Source: Tetrapyrgos nigripes
Taxonomy: Eukaryota; Basidiomycota; Agaricomycetes; Agaricales; Campanellaceae
Length of the DNA stretch: 64,000 bases
Direction: 5' to 3'
Assembly: GCA_013368315.1 (NCBI GenBank)
Contig: JAACJM010000144.1
Coordinates: 62,001 to 126,000 of the forward strand
Position 1 is the stretch's first letter, and each line of letters starts with the position of its first letter. A program made the position numbers and the translations under genes. Below are positions 44,671 to 55,822 of the stretch, one piece after another. Under the pieces are notes generated by a model. It did not search any database, was not told where the DNA came from, and saw only the letters and a program-made list of their open reading frames with translations.

Positions 44671-46724
44671 TTAAAGCCAATTTACCCACTGATCAACTTT
44701 GTCATATGTATGCTTTCTTGAAAGTGTACCAGTATAAATAGTGATGATAAAGGGTTGGGGAATGGCAGCAAATGGAGATAGGACACAGATTGAGGGAGGA
44801 GTGGAGGGAAATAACTTTTCGACTTTCTTGATTGCTTGGTTCTGGGTGGATATAATAGTACCATTTTCTTTGGATATTTCTTCAAATCTCCGCTGAAGTA
44901 CCTCTACTGTGGGGGTCTTACTGACACCACCACGTCTGCCTGTGGAAACCTTTTGATTGTGGTCAGATCTCAGTTCATCGGACAGGCCAGGCAAGATGAA
45001 GCACAATTACCTTTGGTGGCCAGCCAGGACCACACTTCAATGTGTTAGAATCATTTGGATTTAACTTGTTGCACTTCAAGTTATGGAAATTGTCTGGGCC
45101 AATAGTAGTAGAATAACCAGCTAAGCGGTGATCCTCTGCTGCTACCTGCCAAATGCCAGCTGTAATGAATATTGACCAGTATAATCACTTACCAGTGTGT
45201 TGATGGATTTTTTCCCCTGCCACTCAGCCCCTACTTGGGCACGGACAACTGTGAAGAAATCTCCACACTGCCAGACAGGTAGGATAACTGACTTGCGAGA
45301 TGGATCGGTGATGAGAATGTGCTGTGAATTATGCAGAGTATAGGGTTGGCCTATGTCATAGAAAGTCAGATTATATTGGTATATGTAGATAAATATCTGT
45401 GAAACAGAAACATACCAATAATGTGTAATGGATCTAGTAGTCCCATTGATGCAAAGAAGTTGAACATCTTGACAGGAACAGAGACAAACACTTTTCTGAA
45501 CACCAGCATACACTTACTGGTGTAGTTTCGATCTGCCCTCTCATTGAGTTCATGCAGACTGCAATAAGATCTAAAAAATCCTTTGAGAAGTGATTGTGAA
45601 GATACCAAAAAAGGGAGTCAACAAAGGATATGTAGATCTCATCTGACTGGCAGATCAATTGTGCGGGAGTACCGGGAAAGAGACCAAGTGAATGAAGGCT
45701 GTCAGAAATGAGATGACGGCCAAAAGGACTGAACGCCATGGAATTATCCATTGCAGAGGCAATGGATGGAGACCTAGTCCCATTAACTATCCCATCACAC
45801 CATAGGTCTAGCTGTTCTCTGACCAGAGAAGCTTCCTGAAACCAATCAGGCCCACATTTGAACGGAGACATGCCACATCTATATCACAGAAATGAGAGAA
45901 TTAAATGGTGTATCATTCGGAGTAAAAACATTGTAATGCACCTCTGAACCAGGTTCAAAGTCACTGGTTTGCCAAGGACGGCTCAACGAGGTAATGTGTA
46001 GCTTGACAAGGCAAGAAAAGTCGCAAACTGCCCATACCCAATTGGCAGTGACAATAGCCATATAGATATGTTGCGATGGTCACGTCCGTTTGGAAGTGGC
46101 TGTGAGTTTGGCTCAACAAACCGACTTGGGACTGCAAATACTCGCAATTTCTCTGCCTTGATCTTGTTGCTGTTGTTTCTGGAGAAACTAGAAGCAACAA
46201 TCTCTTCATAAACCTCTCGGGACATCTGTATAGGATGTGCCTCCAAGCCCCAAGAGATCGTGACACAGTGCTATCAAATGAAGAAAGATATGCCGCATAA
46301 TCATATCAAATTCAGTCAAGACAATACTCCAGAAAAAAGGATAAAAAGATGCACATAACCTGCTGCTACAGCAGTGTACTTTCCACGAGTACAAATAAGA
46401 ACAGGACCTGGTACTTTGGGGCATAGAAGTTGCTCGCAGCACCAATAGCGAGCCTCCTTGATGCACATCAAGTCATAGACATTGCAAACCAACGGTTCAA
46501 GTGGCTCTAGCGATGCATCAAATCGGCTCTGGTCCATGGTAATTGTGCAATAATCTCACTGAGCAGTACCAGAAGCAAACATAGAGGGGTGGATACATAG
46601 AAAACCTAACTAAGTGTTCAGAATGAAGTAGAAACAATATTACTGATTTACTGACCTTCCAATGGTTTTTTTGAGCGGCTGGCATGCTCCTTAACACTTT
46701 TCTTGAACGTTTCACAAAATACAA
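44671..46724 (-). pseudogene. Unidentified spliced gene carried by the large element
   Basis: Minus-strand open segments that read like one protein. 46537-46330: MDQSRFDASLEPLEPLVCNV, CVYDLMC..EARYWCCEQLLC, PGPVLICTRGKYTAVAA, then a donor. 46266-45985: SWGLEAHPIQMSREVYEEIV, VFAVPSRFVEPNSQPLPNGR, ISIWLLSLPIGYGQFATF. 45871-45510: FKCGPDWFQEASLVREQLDL, AMDNSMAFSPFGRHLISDSL, LGLFPGTPAQLICQSDEIYI. Further short pieces (SIHTLSRKHTYD-type and STGRRGGVSKTPTVEVLQRR) occur to 44671. Introns around 46330-46266 and 45960-45875 have plausible GT..AG ends. I do not recognise a family, and some joins need frame changes. It may be an element-encoded protein with structural or DNA-binding function, but nothing in the sequence shows this. 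Confidence 0.45.
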
Positions 46725-46916
46725 GAGCCTCTGGACCCTCAGGCATAGTGGCGAGAAAGGTAGTGAAGCGTGTGTGGAAGTGGTTGAAGAATAAACAATG
46801 CGCGACGCGTTTGAATCAGGTGAATCAGGTGATAAGTCACAAGACCTGTGTCGTGAGAACTGCTCAATTAGGCTTATCTCACCAGATTAGATTGATTACA
46901 TACAGTACACTTGTTT

Positions 46917-47093
46917 CAATACGGGTGTCAACTTTGAATGAATACGGGTGGTGTCAACTTTGAATGAATACGGGTGTCAACAATATGAGTGAATACGGGT
47001 GCCAATGAATGAATACGGGTGCCAAATTTGAATGAATACGGGTGCACTTTTGAGTCAATACGGGTCAAATAAAAGTGCACTCGGACCAGCATA
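46917..47093. repeat. Right sub-terminal and terminal repeats of the large element
   Basis: Seven or so copies of ATACGGGTG, most followed by YCAACTTTGAATGA or CCAAATTTGAATG linkers, then the terminal repeat (AAATAAAAGTGCACTCGGAC, CAGCATA) ending at 47093. The array is the mirror image of 28355-28522. Confidence 0.88.
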
Positions 47094-47734
47094 GTTGTTC
47101 GCATCAAACAGGAGCTGGACATTCTTCAGATGAGGAGTCTGAGTCAGAGAGTGATCCTGAAGGTAAATATTTCATGCAAACTTTCTTATGTCTTATGGAT
47201 ATTAACCTGAGGTGTATCTGTCCAGAATGGTATGGAATAGACATTGAAACAAGTTCAGGTAAGTAGACAATTTTGTATGTGGTCCTTCTATAGTAAAGTT
47301 TAATTTAGCTGATTCCTGGCATGGGATTGGAGGCGAAGCAGATGGTGTAGAGGCACAAGCACAGTTCGAGTTCAGTCAGTCATAATATATTATTCTGATA
47401 TGTCTTATCTTACAAAATATGTGATTTCGACGCAGACAATGAATCATATCAGGCAGTCGATGCTCCTGATCATTCAAAACCTTTTGATAGCGAAAAGATG
47501 AGGGTTTTTATGGATGCGTTGATCCGGATGAGAGAAGAGGGTCGCGTACCCTCAGGATATGGTCTCTTGGAAGATGAATGGGGGGAGGACGGGTATCCTG
47601 GCCTCGAGACAATCTCAACAGGACGAAGTGGGTCAAAAACATTGGATATTGTGTTACCTCATGTAATATGGCAGCCCCGGGCTGAGCTTTGGGCTCAAGC
47701 GTTGTACTTGATGAACAGGCTTCTGGAGATGTAA
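47094..47734 (+). pseudogene. Integrase-type gene copy D, right part (C-terminal)
   Basis: Begins with the second target-site copy GTTGTT and continues in frame as SHQTGAGHSSDEESES and an acidic linker. Introns then separate the segments CICPEWYGIDIE and ADSWHGIGGEADGV, and the last exon has MRVFMDALIRMREEGRVPSG, LLEDEWGEDGYPGLETIS and LWAQALYLMNRLLEM. Ends TAA 47732-47734. It supplies the C terminus that copy A lacks. Confidence 0.8.
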
Positions 47735-49924
47735 TTCTATTATTCTAGTTTGTATCTAGTACATCACCTTTGGCTTACATCGAAGGCGTGGGAACATGAC
47801 ATTGTAGTGATAAGTATAGTCCTCTATCGGTGCCACTAGCAATTTGCCTAGCTACATATTTTCCCGTGAAGGAAAGATACAAAAGTATATACCAAAATGG
47901 AAATATAAGGGAGAGGGCAACGGGAAAGCACATTCCAGGATCCGACACGATGAGAGTGGACATGGCGGAGTGTGAGAATATTTCTTTCCCAATTTGGATA
48001 GGCAGCAGCAGGAGATTTGGCTTCTCGAAATGTGATGTTATTATTCTAATCTGTATCAAGTACATCAGCTTTGCTTTATCACACCCTGGCAAGACATGGA
48101 TTTCAGATATTTAAGTGTGCTACCCAAAAGTCGGACATTACCTCTGAACGTCGGATATTGAGCAAATGTCGGACATTTGAATACTTTAACAAACGGGGCC
48201 TCATAAAATACAGCCATATCACTGGCAGGCCTTTCCCCCTCAGAAGCAGCTAGCAGGGTGAGATTAATAAAACCTACTCATTCTACTTCATCACTGAGCC
48301 AATATTTCAAGTGTTCACTAAGGGTATTTGTACATCCAATTCCTAGAAAAGCCAAGATCAATGTGAACTCACTGAGGTTTAGTAAAGTTTATGATAGAAA
48401 TTCACTTCTACACTTTCAGCATGTCAAGGTACTGGCTAGTAGTCCAGAAGCTACAGCATTCCTTGTTTTCAAACAATTAGAAGTGACTTAGATGCTGGGT
48501 GGATGCTGGTAGGGTACCATGTTTCTCACCTTTATGTTGTATGAGACTCAGAGTCCGTTGGAAAGAACTAATGGCTGTATTGCATTATATACTAACCCGC
48601 CTGCTACAGTAATTTCAAGAATCATTCTCATGGATCTCAACCAACCTCAACGCCTCAACACATGATTCTAACTTTTGACGGGATGATAAAAAGGACTCTG
48701 TATTTACATTCCAGTCTTCCCACTTATTTATAACTCTGAACTACTTTGTATACCTCCCAGAAATATATATTCAGTGGTTTTGTCAGTTTTCTACATTATT
48801 GTTTTCTTTGTTTCTTGGATTTTTTATCATTCTCTGTCTCCTCAGTCTCTTTTGTGTGATCTGCCACCCGCTTAGGTCTACGCAGTTGTGCACTCTCCGG
48901 GACTACTTCCTCTTCAACAGGGTCAGGCCTTTCAGGTATAAGTCCAGCTTCCTTCTTGTGTGAATAATTTTACGCGAATACCGACGGCGCGTTCTATTCT
49001 TAAGATACACAACAGGCTCTGCACATACTCTCTGTACATATTGTGAAAAGACTATCTACACAATAAAAGAGTCATTAGAAGGCTTAATCAATTAGGATCT
49101 ATATAAAATGCGACTACCCGTGTGAGGATTTCGACGGCTAATTAACCGAGTAAGGCACAAAGTCACGTGATTTGCGCAGCCTTCCGACGGAAACACGGCC
49201 GCGCCTTACTGCCGCTATTCCGTTGATGCCACGCGATGTACATACTGGCGCGCGCAAACTGCAAACCTAAACTTATGAAACCTAAACATCTGCCTCATGT
49301 CCGCAAACTTTTGTCTATGTAATGTGACTTGGACACTTTCTGTGTCTTTGCTTTCTACATAATAAGGAAAGGGTAATGAGTACCCGCATGTACCCGTATG
49401 GTGTACCCGCAGATTTCTGATGCCCGTGATCAAGCAATCATGATGATGTGGAAGGATGATAATAATAGTATACAGCAATACCGTCGGTGATACGAACTGT
49501 AACAGCATCAGTACTAACAGTGCAGTGGGAGAAATTTCAAAGGTTTGAGCTTACCTCCATCATCGGTGGGCAGTAACAATCACTTCCACAATAGCTGCCG
49601 TGTGTATAGTGGATCCCCGTCAGTGTATTATAGAACACAGGCCTGGTTGGTCAGAGAATAAAGCGTGGAGGTACTGATATTGGAATTACAGCGGTTCCGG
49701 AAAGTAATGGGCTGTAAAGACGGCTTGAGAAGTTTAATCAAATCCAGCAACGAAAGTCAATGAAGTTGGTATTTGTATACAATATACTAGTAGCACAGAT
49801 ATGCAGAGAGACTGCTGTACAGCAAAAAGAACGCCTTCGATTTCGAATGGACGACCAAAAAAATAAGGCTGAGAGGACTGGAAGAACCAATGACTCACGA
49901 GAGGGTCGCAGTGAAAGGATAACG
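47735..49924. other. Spacer, no gene; short GTCGGACATT cluster
   Basis: AT-rich, with only short open frames. At 48127-48180 there are three copies of GTCGGAYATT, one forming the palindrome CAAATGTCGGACATTTG, related to the AATGTCTGAC cluster at 12575-12690. No right-hand partner of the 26091 terminal repeat was seen. Confidence 0.5.
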
Positions 49925-50165
49925 ACGGATAAAAGAGAGAACGAGTAAAGGAGAGGACCTGAGTGAACGGATATACGAAAGATAATCTTGGGATCGATAA
50001 AAGAGAGAATGAACACAGGAGAAGATTTGAGTGAACGGATAGCCGAGGGATAGCCTAGAGACGAATAACAGAGAGAACAAGTAAAGGACAGGATCTGAGT
50101 GAACAGATATAGAGGGATAGCTGAGGAATGAATCAAGCAGAGAATGAGCAATGAGGGAAGTTGTT
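49925..50165. repeat. 68-bp minisatellite
   Basis: About 3.5 units. GAGTGAACGG/CAGATA landmarks start at 49961, 50029 and 50097, i.e. a 68-bp period. Purine-rich on the + strand. It lies just past the 3' end of the DUF1275 gene. Confidence 0.85.
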
Positions 50166-50300
50166 TTCCATGACGTTGATAGAAGTACGTAGAGCAAAGC
50201 TGAAAATGCACCATCACAGAAAGAAAGCCAGAAGGTTCCATATGATTTCCAATGAGAACGACATCGGTCTCCTAGACCGACTATTTATCTCCTGGCGTCT

Positions 50301-51693
50301 TCACTCCCACAACAATCCTTTCCCTCCCTTCGCACTCTTCCCAGGAACTACAACCCATCCTAAAGCAACCACCAATCTCACACCACATGCTACACCCAAC
50401 GCTCCAGCCGCACCAGTCTTCGCCAAGATAGCACGAGAGACAAACGCTCCGGTGAAGAGAGAGATAGCGGCAATGAGCTTGTGATCCCTAGTTTTAACGC
50501 GTTGATGATAGAAGAGTTTGGGGTCGGTGACGAGTTCGACCCAGACGGTTGTGAGGACGACTGTGAGGAAGGCGAGAGGCGAGATTGGTTATCATTTCGT
50601 AGATGAAGAAGGAAGGCATGAAACGCAAGGCTAAGCACTGAAAGAATGAGGAAAGAAACGATAGTGCAGAAGTTGGGACAGCAGCGAAGAAATGATTCCT
50701 CAAGAAAGGTCAAGCAGGTGACATATATTGCAAATGAGAGGAAAGAAAGGAAAGAACGATCAGAAGTGAGGAAGCAAAGATTAGAAACAAGAAGACTGGA
50801 GACGGAGAAAAGAAAAAAAGAGTATGAATAAACAAACAAATACGCACCCGTCGTTGTAAACTGAGTGTTTAACCTCTTGCCCATAATGCCCTGTAGCCCC
50901 ATACTCGCACTCATGAAACCCAACGCGACATAGCTCAGCGCATTCGTCCAAGCTGGGTCGCCTCTATCATCTGCTATACTTTTCCCGGAACTGTCCATCT
51001 GGGTAGATTTCCATATAGTCAACGCCGCGGCCATGGTGAACAATGCTTGTGTAAACGTCCCGAGCACGAGCCACAGACGTGTATGAGACCCGACTCGATC
51101 ACCGATATGACCAAGGAGTGCGCCGAGGTTGAAGGTGAGTAGGGAGACGAGAGCCTGACGATCTGCGATATGGAATGAGGTATCGTGAATAGAACCCGTT
51201 GGTGAGAAGGTTTCGAAGAGGCGAGCGAGAGCCAGTGCAAGCTGAAGAGACGTAGCTCATAGGAAAATAAGAGAAGAAGGAAGTAGCGGAAATGGAGGTA
51301 GATGGACGGGTATGAGGATAACACGGTGTCAAAATGGTGGTCAGCACGGAATGTAATTGACAAGGACTTCAACGCACCTGAGCAAAATTCCCGGTCTGGA
51401 AACCACACCATACGAAGATAGCGGAGAAAGATATACAGTCACTGAAAGAGCAGAGGTATGTGTTGGTACTTTCCAACGTGAAGAAGAAATACACACATGA
51501 AGCCAGTCATGAAACAGTACACTGCCAATGGGATTGTACACCATTCTGGGTCTATGTCTGTCATAAAATAGCGCCAGTGAGGTCGTCCATTGGGCTCTAC
51601 TATAGTTCCAGCTTCATCATCATCGTAGGGAAGGATTGTTCCAGTCGTTGCGACTGAGAGATTGGGCTTGTGGGCAGACAACACCGTAGACAT
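50301..51693 (-). CDS. DUF1275 family membrane protein
   Basis: Four exons on the minus strand: 51693-51497, 51441-51378, 51241-50848 and 50560-50301. All junctions are in phase (GT..AG) and give 304 residues. Recognised by the N-terminal DPEWCTIPLAVYCFMTGFID, the signature AIFVWCGFQTGNFAQLALA, and repeated hydrophobic segments (LVSLLTFNLGALLGHI, LWLVLGTFTQALFTMAA, ALSYVALGFMSASMGLQG, FTGAFVSRAILAKTGAAGAL). About six membrane helices are expected. The family is widespread in fungi and bacteria (YoaK-like) with no firmly known substrate. The last intron is long (287 bp), the others 55-136 bp. No disruption seen. Confidence 0.9.
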
Positions 51694-54243
51694 TGTTGAA
51701 AGGAATGAATGAAGAACTCAAGAAGTAAAGAATGTGGATGGCGGTAGCAAACCGTCAGCAGGAATTTGGACGACCCAGAGCTTTTGAGGCATTGCGAGAA
51801 GATGAAGGAAGACGCGGATGTCCGTCTTGCCCTATTTGGCAATCCACGGCAAAATCCGACCAAACGTACCACTCTTAACGCCGCTTAAACGCCTCAAGCA
51901 CAACTCGGCTCCGGCACTTAAATGATAAATCTTCGGCTTAGAGCCTTCGATGAACGATGGAATGGCTTGCTGTCTATCAGAATGTGTACTAGCTTGAGTG
52001 GAAGGACTTCGAGAATAGATAATAACCGCTGCAGAGGTCAAAGTTTTGTCTTCCGCTGTAGTGCTAATACTAGGTAACACTACAGACGCAAGGCTAAATT
52101 TTACATTCTCTTCAACGCCAGCATGAAACTCACAACCTTACGAAAAATTTGCTGACTGAAATACCCTTTCCACTTTAGGGACCTCTGCCGGCCGAGTAGT
52201 CTCCTTTCTTTCTCGTACCACCACCTTCCCTATTCCGCAACGTCTTTTGCTCTTTGTCCTGAGTGCCCATGCGCTCTACCGAAGTCTTTATCAGGCTTCC
52301 AGATTCTTCCTATCCTCCACTGGCAGACTCAATGATGATTCGGTTCCTGGAGTACGTACATCTGCAGTGACTGTATTAACACCTTTCCAAGTATGGTCCT
52401 TGATTCCACTGCACGCGCCGGTCAGTGGGGTACTTGGCTTGGAAAGACTGGTCTCGGAATATTTGTATATTTATGTATCATACTGCGCATAAACCTTGAC
52501 GAAATCGTCACCGCCATTGCTGCGGCCTGCCAATACCACAAGTAACTTTGTGATAACACAGCTTGAACCTGTACATCTTGGCTGGGACGACAAATTTTCC
52601 TCCTTCTCCCCTCGTACTTCGAGTTTCTGGAATGGCATTCCATGCATGGTAGTATTCTTGGAGTTCGTCAATGTCCCTCCGAGTCGACTCGCTTCGCATG
52701 CTACGTATATGCTCTTTTTCCATCCTCCGAGTCACTACGAGTAGGGCTCATTTCGTCTCAGTAAAAACTAGTACGGTATCGATTCTTCGATCTAGCTCAA
52801 GTACTCCACTACAACCTACTTCACATCACTGCGCATCCGATTTTTCCCATACCCTTTTCACTTGTTTTCATCCTACAGTTTGTGTTCCGAGTTTTCTTCC
52901 TTCTACACTTACTCCTCCTCAGTGTGAGCACCGGTGATCCATTATCTCAAGAGCAGGCAAAATATGGGTGACAGTCGCCCTACAAAGGATGTGGCCACTG
53001 AAGCGCAGACGACCGTCGACTAGCGTTGTTAATGAAGGCTTTGTGGGCCACCGCTTCGCGTGGCAATAACGAGGCCCATATTTGATTAGTACATTTTCCC
53101 CCAGCATGCAAGAAATGGCACGGAGATCAGCCAGAGGAGGTCAAAACGTAGTTAGGAAATCAAATCCAGATTCTCGACCGATACTGCCTTTGCTGAGTGC
53201 CGATGGAAGCTATTGACCTTCGGGAATAACAATAACATCCTGAGGCTGAACCCTGGCAAATGGCAGAAAGAAGACCGGGTGCCGACTATCCCAATTCTAG
53301 AGTATTATATTGTTATTGCTAGCTTGGAATTCAGGAGATAATCGGATAAGAGCCTGTACTTGGGCATCGACGAAAAAATAAGGTTGAGTACTTGAGACAA
53401 CCGAAAATTAAGACAAAAAAACTGTTATAGTGATTAGTGAAGTGCAGAAGGGTACACACCGTGCAAGCATCCAAGAAAGAGGAGTGACGCTTGACGATCA
53501 ATGACACATGTTCGGGAATGCATCGGGGAGCGAAACGACATAGCCACAAGTAGAAACTGTGTGTAAAGAATGTTGTTTGTCTGACTCGGATTTGACCAGA
53601 GATAGTCGAAATCCGGCATAGTCTAATTTTCCGACATTTTCTGAGGGAAAGGCTTCGAGCTCGGATTCGCTCAGATTTTTAGATATCCTTCAGAAAATAC
53701 TTAGTCGGAATTAGTCGACGTCGATTTCACTGGGTATCAGGCTTTGAGATATAGGTATGGAAATGGGAGAAGTGACATGCAGTGTGTACTGAGACGTAGA
53801 AGTAGGCCGAGCGAATGGTGAGGGTGGTGGAAGGATGTTTGGTGCGGTTGATTGCCTACAGCCTGGGCAGACAAATAAAGCTGACATAATATACGGGAAC
53901 TGAACGGGACTAGTTCAGTACCGGCTCCTATCAAATTCCGAGCTGGAAATTAGTAAGAAAATCCGTATATCCAAATTGCATAGCCACACGCGGAAACGTC
54001 AGATTATAAGAACGAGACCCTAAAGGGCCTCGTAATTTACGGAATCATCATCATCATGATCAAAGCTAAGTATACTTTGTTGATCTTCTGCAGAGTCTGG
54101 TTGCAATTAGAAACCTGACTTGGGGTCGCATCTTATCAATCAACCAAAAATATATATCAGGTCTTCAATTCGGGTGCTGATAAAAGGCAAGCCAAGTGCA
54201 ATATGCTGCGCTCTTCAAAACCCCCCACATCTTCTACGCTTCA
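51694..54243. other. Intergenic region with one weak ORF and dispersed motif copies
   Basis: The best open frame is 52508-52735 (-), beginning MTRRMEKEHIRSMRSESTRR and containing DIDELQEYYHAWNAIPETRS; it has protein-like composition but no confirmed neighbours, so it could be one exon of an unknown gene. At 53538-53575 and 53974-54030 there are copies of the CATAGCCACACGCRGAAA motif also found at 12862. Nothing else recognised. Confidence 0.45.
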
Positions 54244-55822
54244 ATGGTTCTGTCCTCTTCGGAGAGTGCCCCTTATCTCGGCCTTATTGTCTCATTAGCA
54301 GTATGTTTTTATTTGGACTTCATTAATAGCATAACCATGACACGACAGCTCCTCAATCAGCTTACCGGTGTTCTATATGGTACTAGTTGTTTCTCTCTGA
54401 TGCAGTGGTCACTCAAATTTCTTATTGCAGGTGCATATGGGATTCTGTTCGTCATCTGCATGTATATTATTCGGTGCAGAAAGGGGACTGTCGGAAAGGC
54501 GCATCAAATTGCTCTTATATTTTTATTCGCATTAGCAACGCTGGGCTTTATATTTGGTTGTATTGAGAGTACTATGGGAGTCAGTGCATTGGGAAGTGTG
54601 CAAGCCTTGAGGTTGGTATCTGAAGACACCCATACTGCATCTATCACAACACAGTAAGTACCTTGAATAGTATGGAAAGCAGGAAGGACTTTCCATAAAG
54701 AATCTCTCTTGTCAATTTTGGCTGAAACTCTCGTCGCAGGACTATTGTTTTTGGACTGTATACGTTGGCGAAGTAAATCTTCAACAAATTATTTTTTGTC
54801 TTAGGTGATTCAAAACATTTCTTTAAGCACTATAGCAGATATTGTCTTGGTGAGACCATATATTCTGGCTGATGAGCAGTACTAATCATCCTCTGCCTTG
54901 CAAACGGGGTATCAGATTCAAAGATGCTATAGAATCTGGGGATTCAAAAAAAGGATCATTGTATTTCCCGCATTCATTTCTGCAGTGAACAATGGTGATT
55001 AAATAATTATCTGGGTCAATTGGATCTTTAGGCAGTACTGATTATTGGCCATCCTCACCAAGGTCTTGCATTAGTGCGAACCATAGCCATGGTCAATGAC
55101 CAAGTGCAGGACATTAATTCTCTACTTGACACCATGGAGAAGGTGGATGGACTCGGAGCCACCACCTTCAAGTCATTCATAGGTGTGAATTTCTTCATGA
55201 ATTTACTTCTTCCACTCATGATGGGTATGTCTTCTGTGTCCCTCTCTATTTTAACAATTTAAATGATGCATATGTCTTCATAATAGCTGGAAGAATATGG
55301 TGGATTGCGCGACAAGCTTCCAAGTGCATTGCAATACGTAAAAATTCTTTAACTCTGAGTAGGCTCAGTCTCGCAGTATGGTACGTATGTCATCGCAAGA
55401 TATTCAAACAATTCAGTGGATGAACATTAAAATTCTCTTCGGTTTTCAAACGCAGCCTCGAGTCTGGTATAATATATCCTGTGGCGCTTCTTCCGCCTTT
55501 GGTCATATATCTAAGGCAAGACATCTATCGAAACGCCATCTTCATCAATCTCGGAGGAGATCTGATTCCAATCCTCATCCAAGTTGTGGTGCGTGAAACT
55601 GCATTCATTCCTTTCTGTCTCCCTGTTTTCTCATACTGTCAGTTTTTCGTGCTACAGGGTATTGCACCAACCTTTATCATCGTACGAGTGGCGTTAGGGA
55701 CCAGTATAGAAAATGTTCAAGACACTATAGCTAGGGAGCACGCGGCAACTGTTGCTGAACAGGAATCCACTGGGCTGGCAACGACTTTCGTAAATGAGGA
55801 AAGTGCTGAAGTGTCTGCATAG
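54244..55822 (+). CDS. Multi-pass membrane protein of a mushroom 7TM-like family
   Basis: Spliced gene. Exon 1 54244-54300 (MVLSSSESAPYLGLIVSLA). After one or two introns comes AYGILFVICMYIIRCRKGTV and IALIFLFALATLGFIFGCIE to 54654. Later exons: TIVFGLYTLA (about 54740); SLSTIADIVL (about 54830); RCYRIWGFKKRIIVFPAFIS; VLIIGHPHQG..VNFFMNLLLPLMM; AGRIWWIARQASKCIAIRKN (55287-55379); ESGIIYPVALLPPLVIYLRQ and FINLGGDLIPILIQVV (about 55457-55590); and GIAPTFIIVRVALGTSIENV to TAG at 55820-55822. The order of RCYxIWG, AGRIWWIAR and GIAPTxIIVRVALG is the hallmark of a large Agaricomycete family of uncharacterised membrane proteins. I could not fix the boundaries of exons 2 and 4 with certainty. Confidence 0.8.

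Larger units (their letters stand above)
28355..47093. mobile_element. Large 18.7-kb element with inverted ends, inserted in integrase copy D
   Basis: Left end TATGCTGTCCCAAGTGCACT; right end in reverse complement TATGCTGGTCCGAGTGCACT, continuing TTTATT on both. Both ends are followed inward by arrays of CACCCGTATTC (inverted relative to each other). Flanks are ATTGTT (28349-28354) and GTTGTT (47094-47099), a 6-bp target duplication with one transition. Joining the flanks through one copy gives 20 bp that align without gap to 27830-27849 of copy A and keep the reading frame. Contents: BTB gene (interrupted), integrase copy B, an unidentified + strand gene, a 105-bp satellite holding a copia element, and an unidentified - strand gene. 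Which gene mobilised it is not proven; copy B is the only internal transposase not in a secondary insertion. Confidence 0.8.

Noticed and set aside
28355..47093. Starship-type element
   Set aside because: No DUF3435 tyrosine-recombinase captain at an end; instead it has terminal inverted repeats and DDE-type enzymes. Starships are also known from Pezizomycotina.
50390..51067. 225-codon minus frame read as one exon
   Set aside because: It runs through a 287-bp intron of the DUF1275 gene; the spliced model keeps the family sequence and phase.
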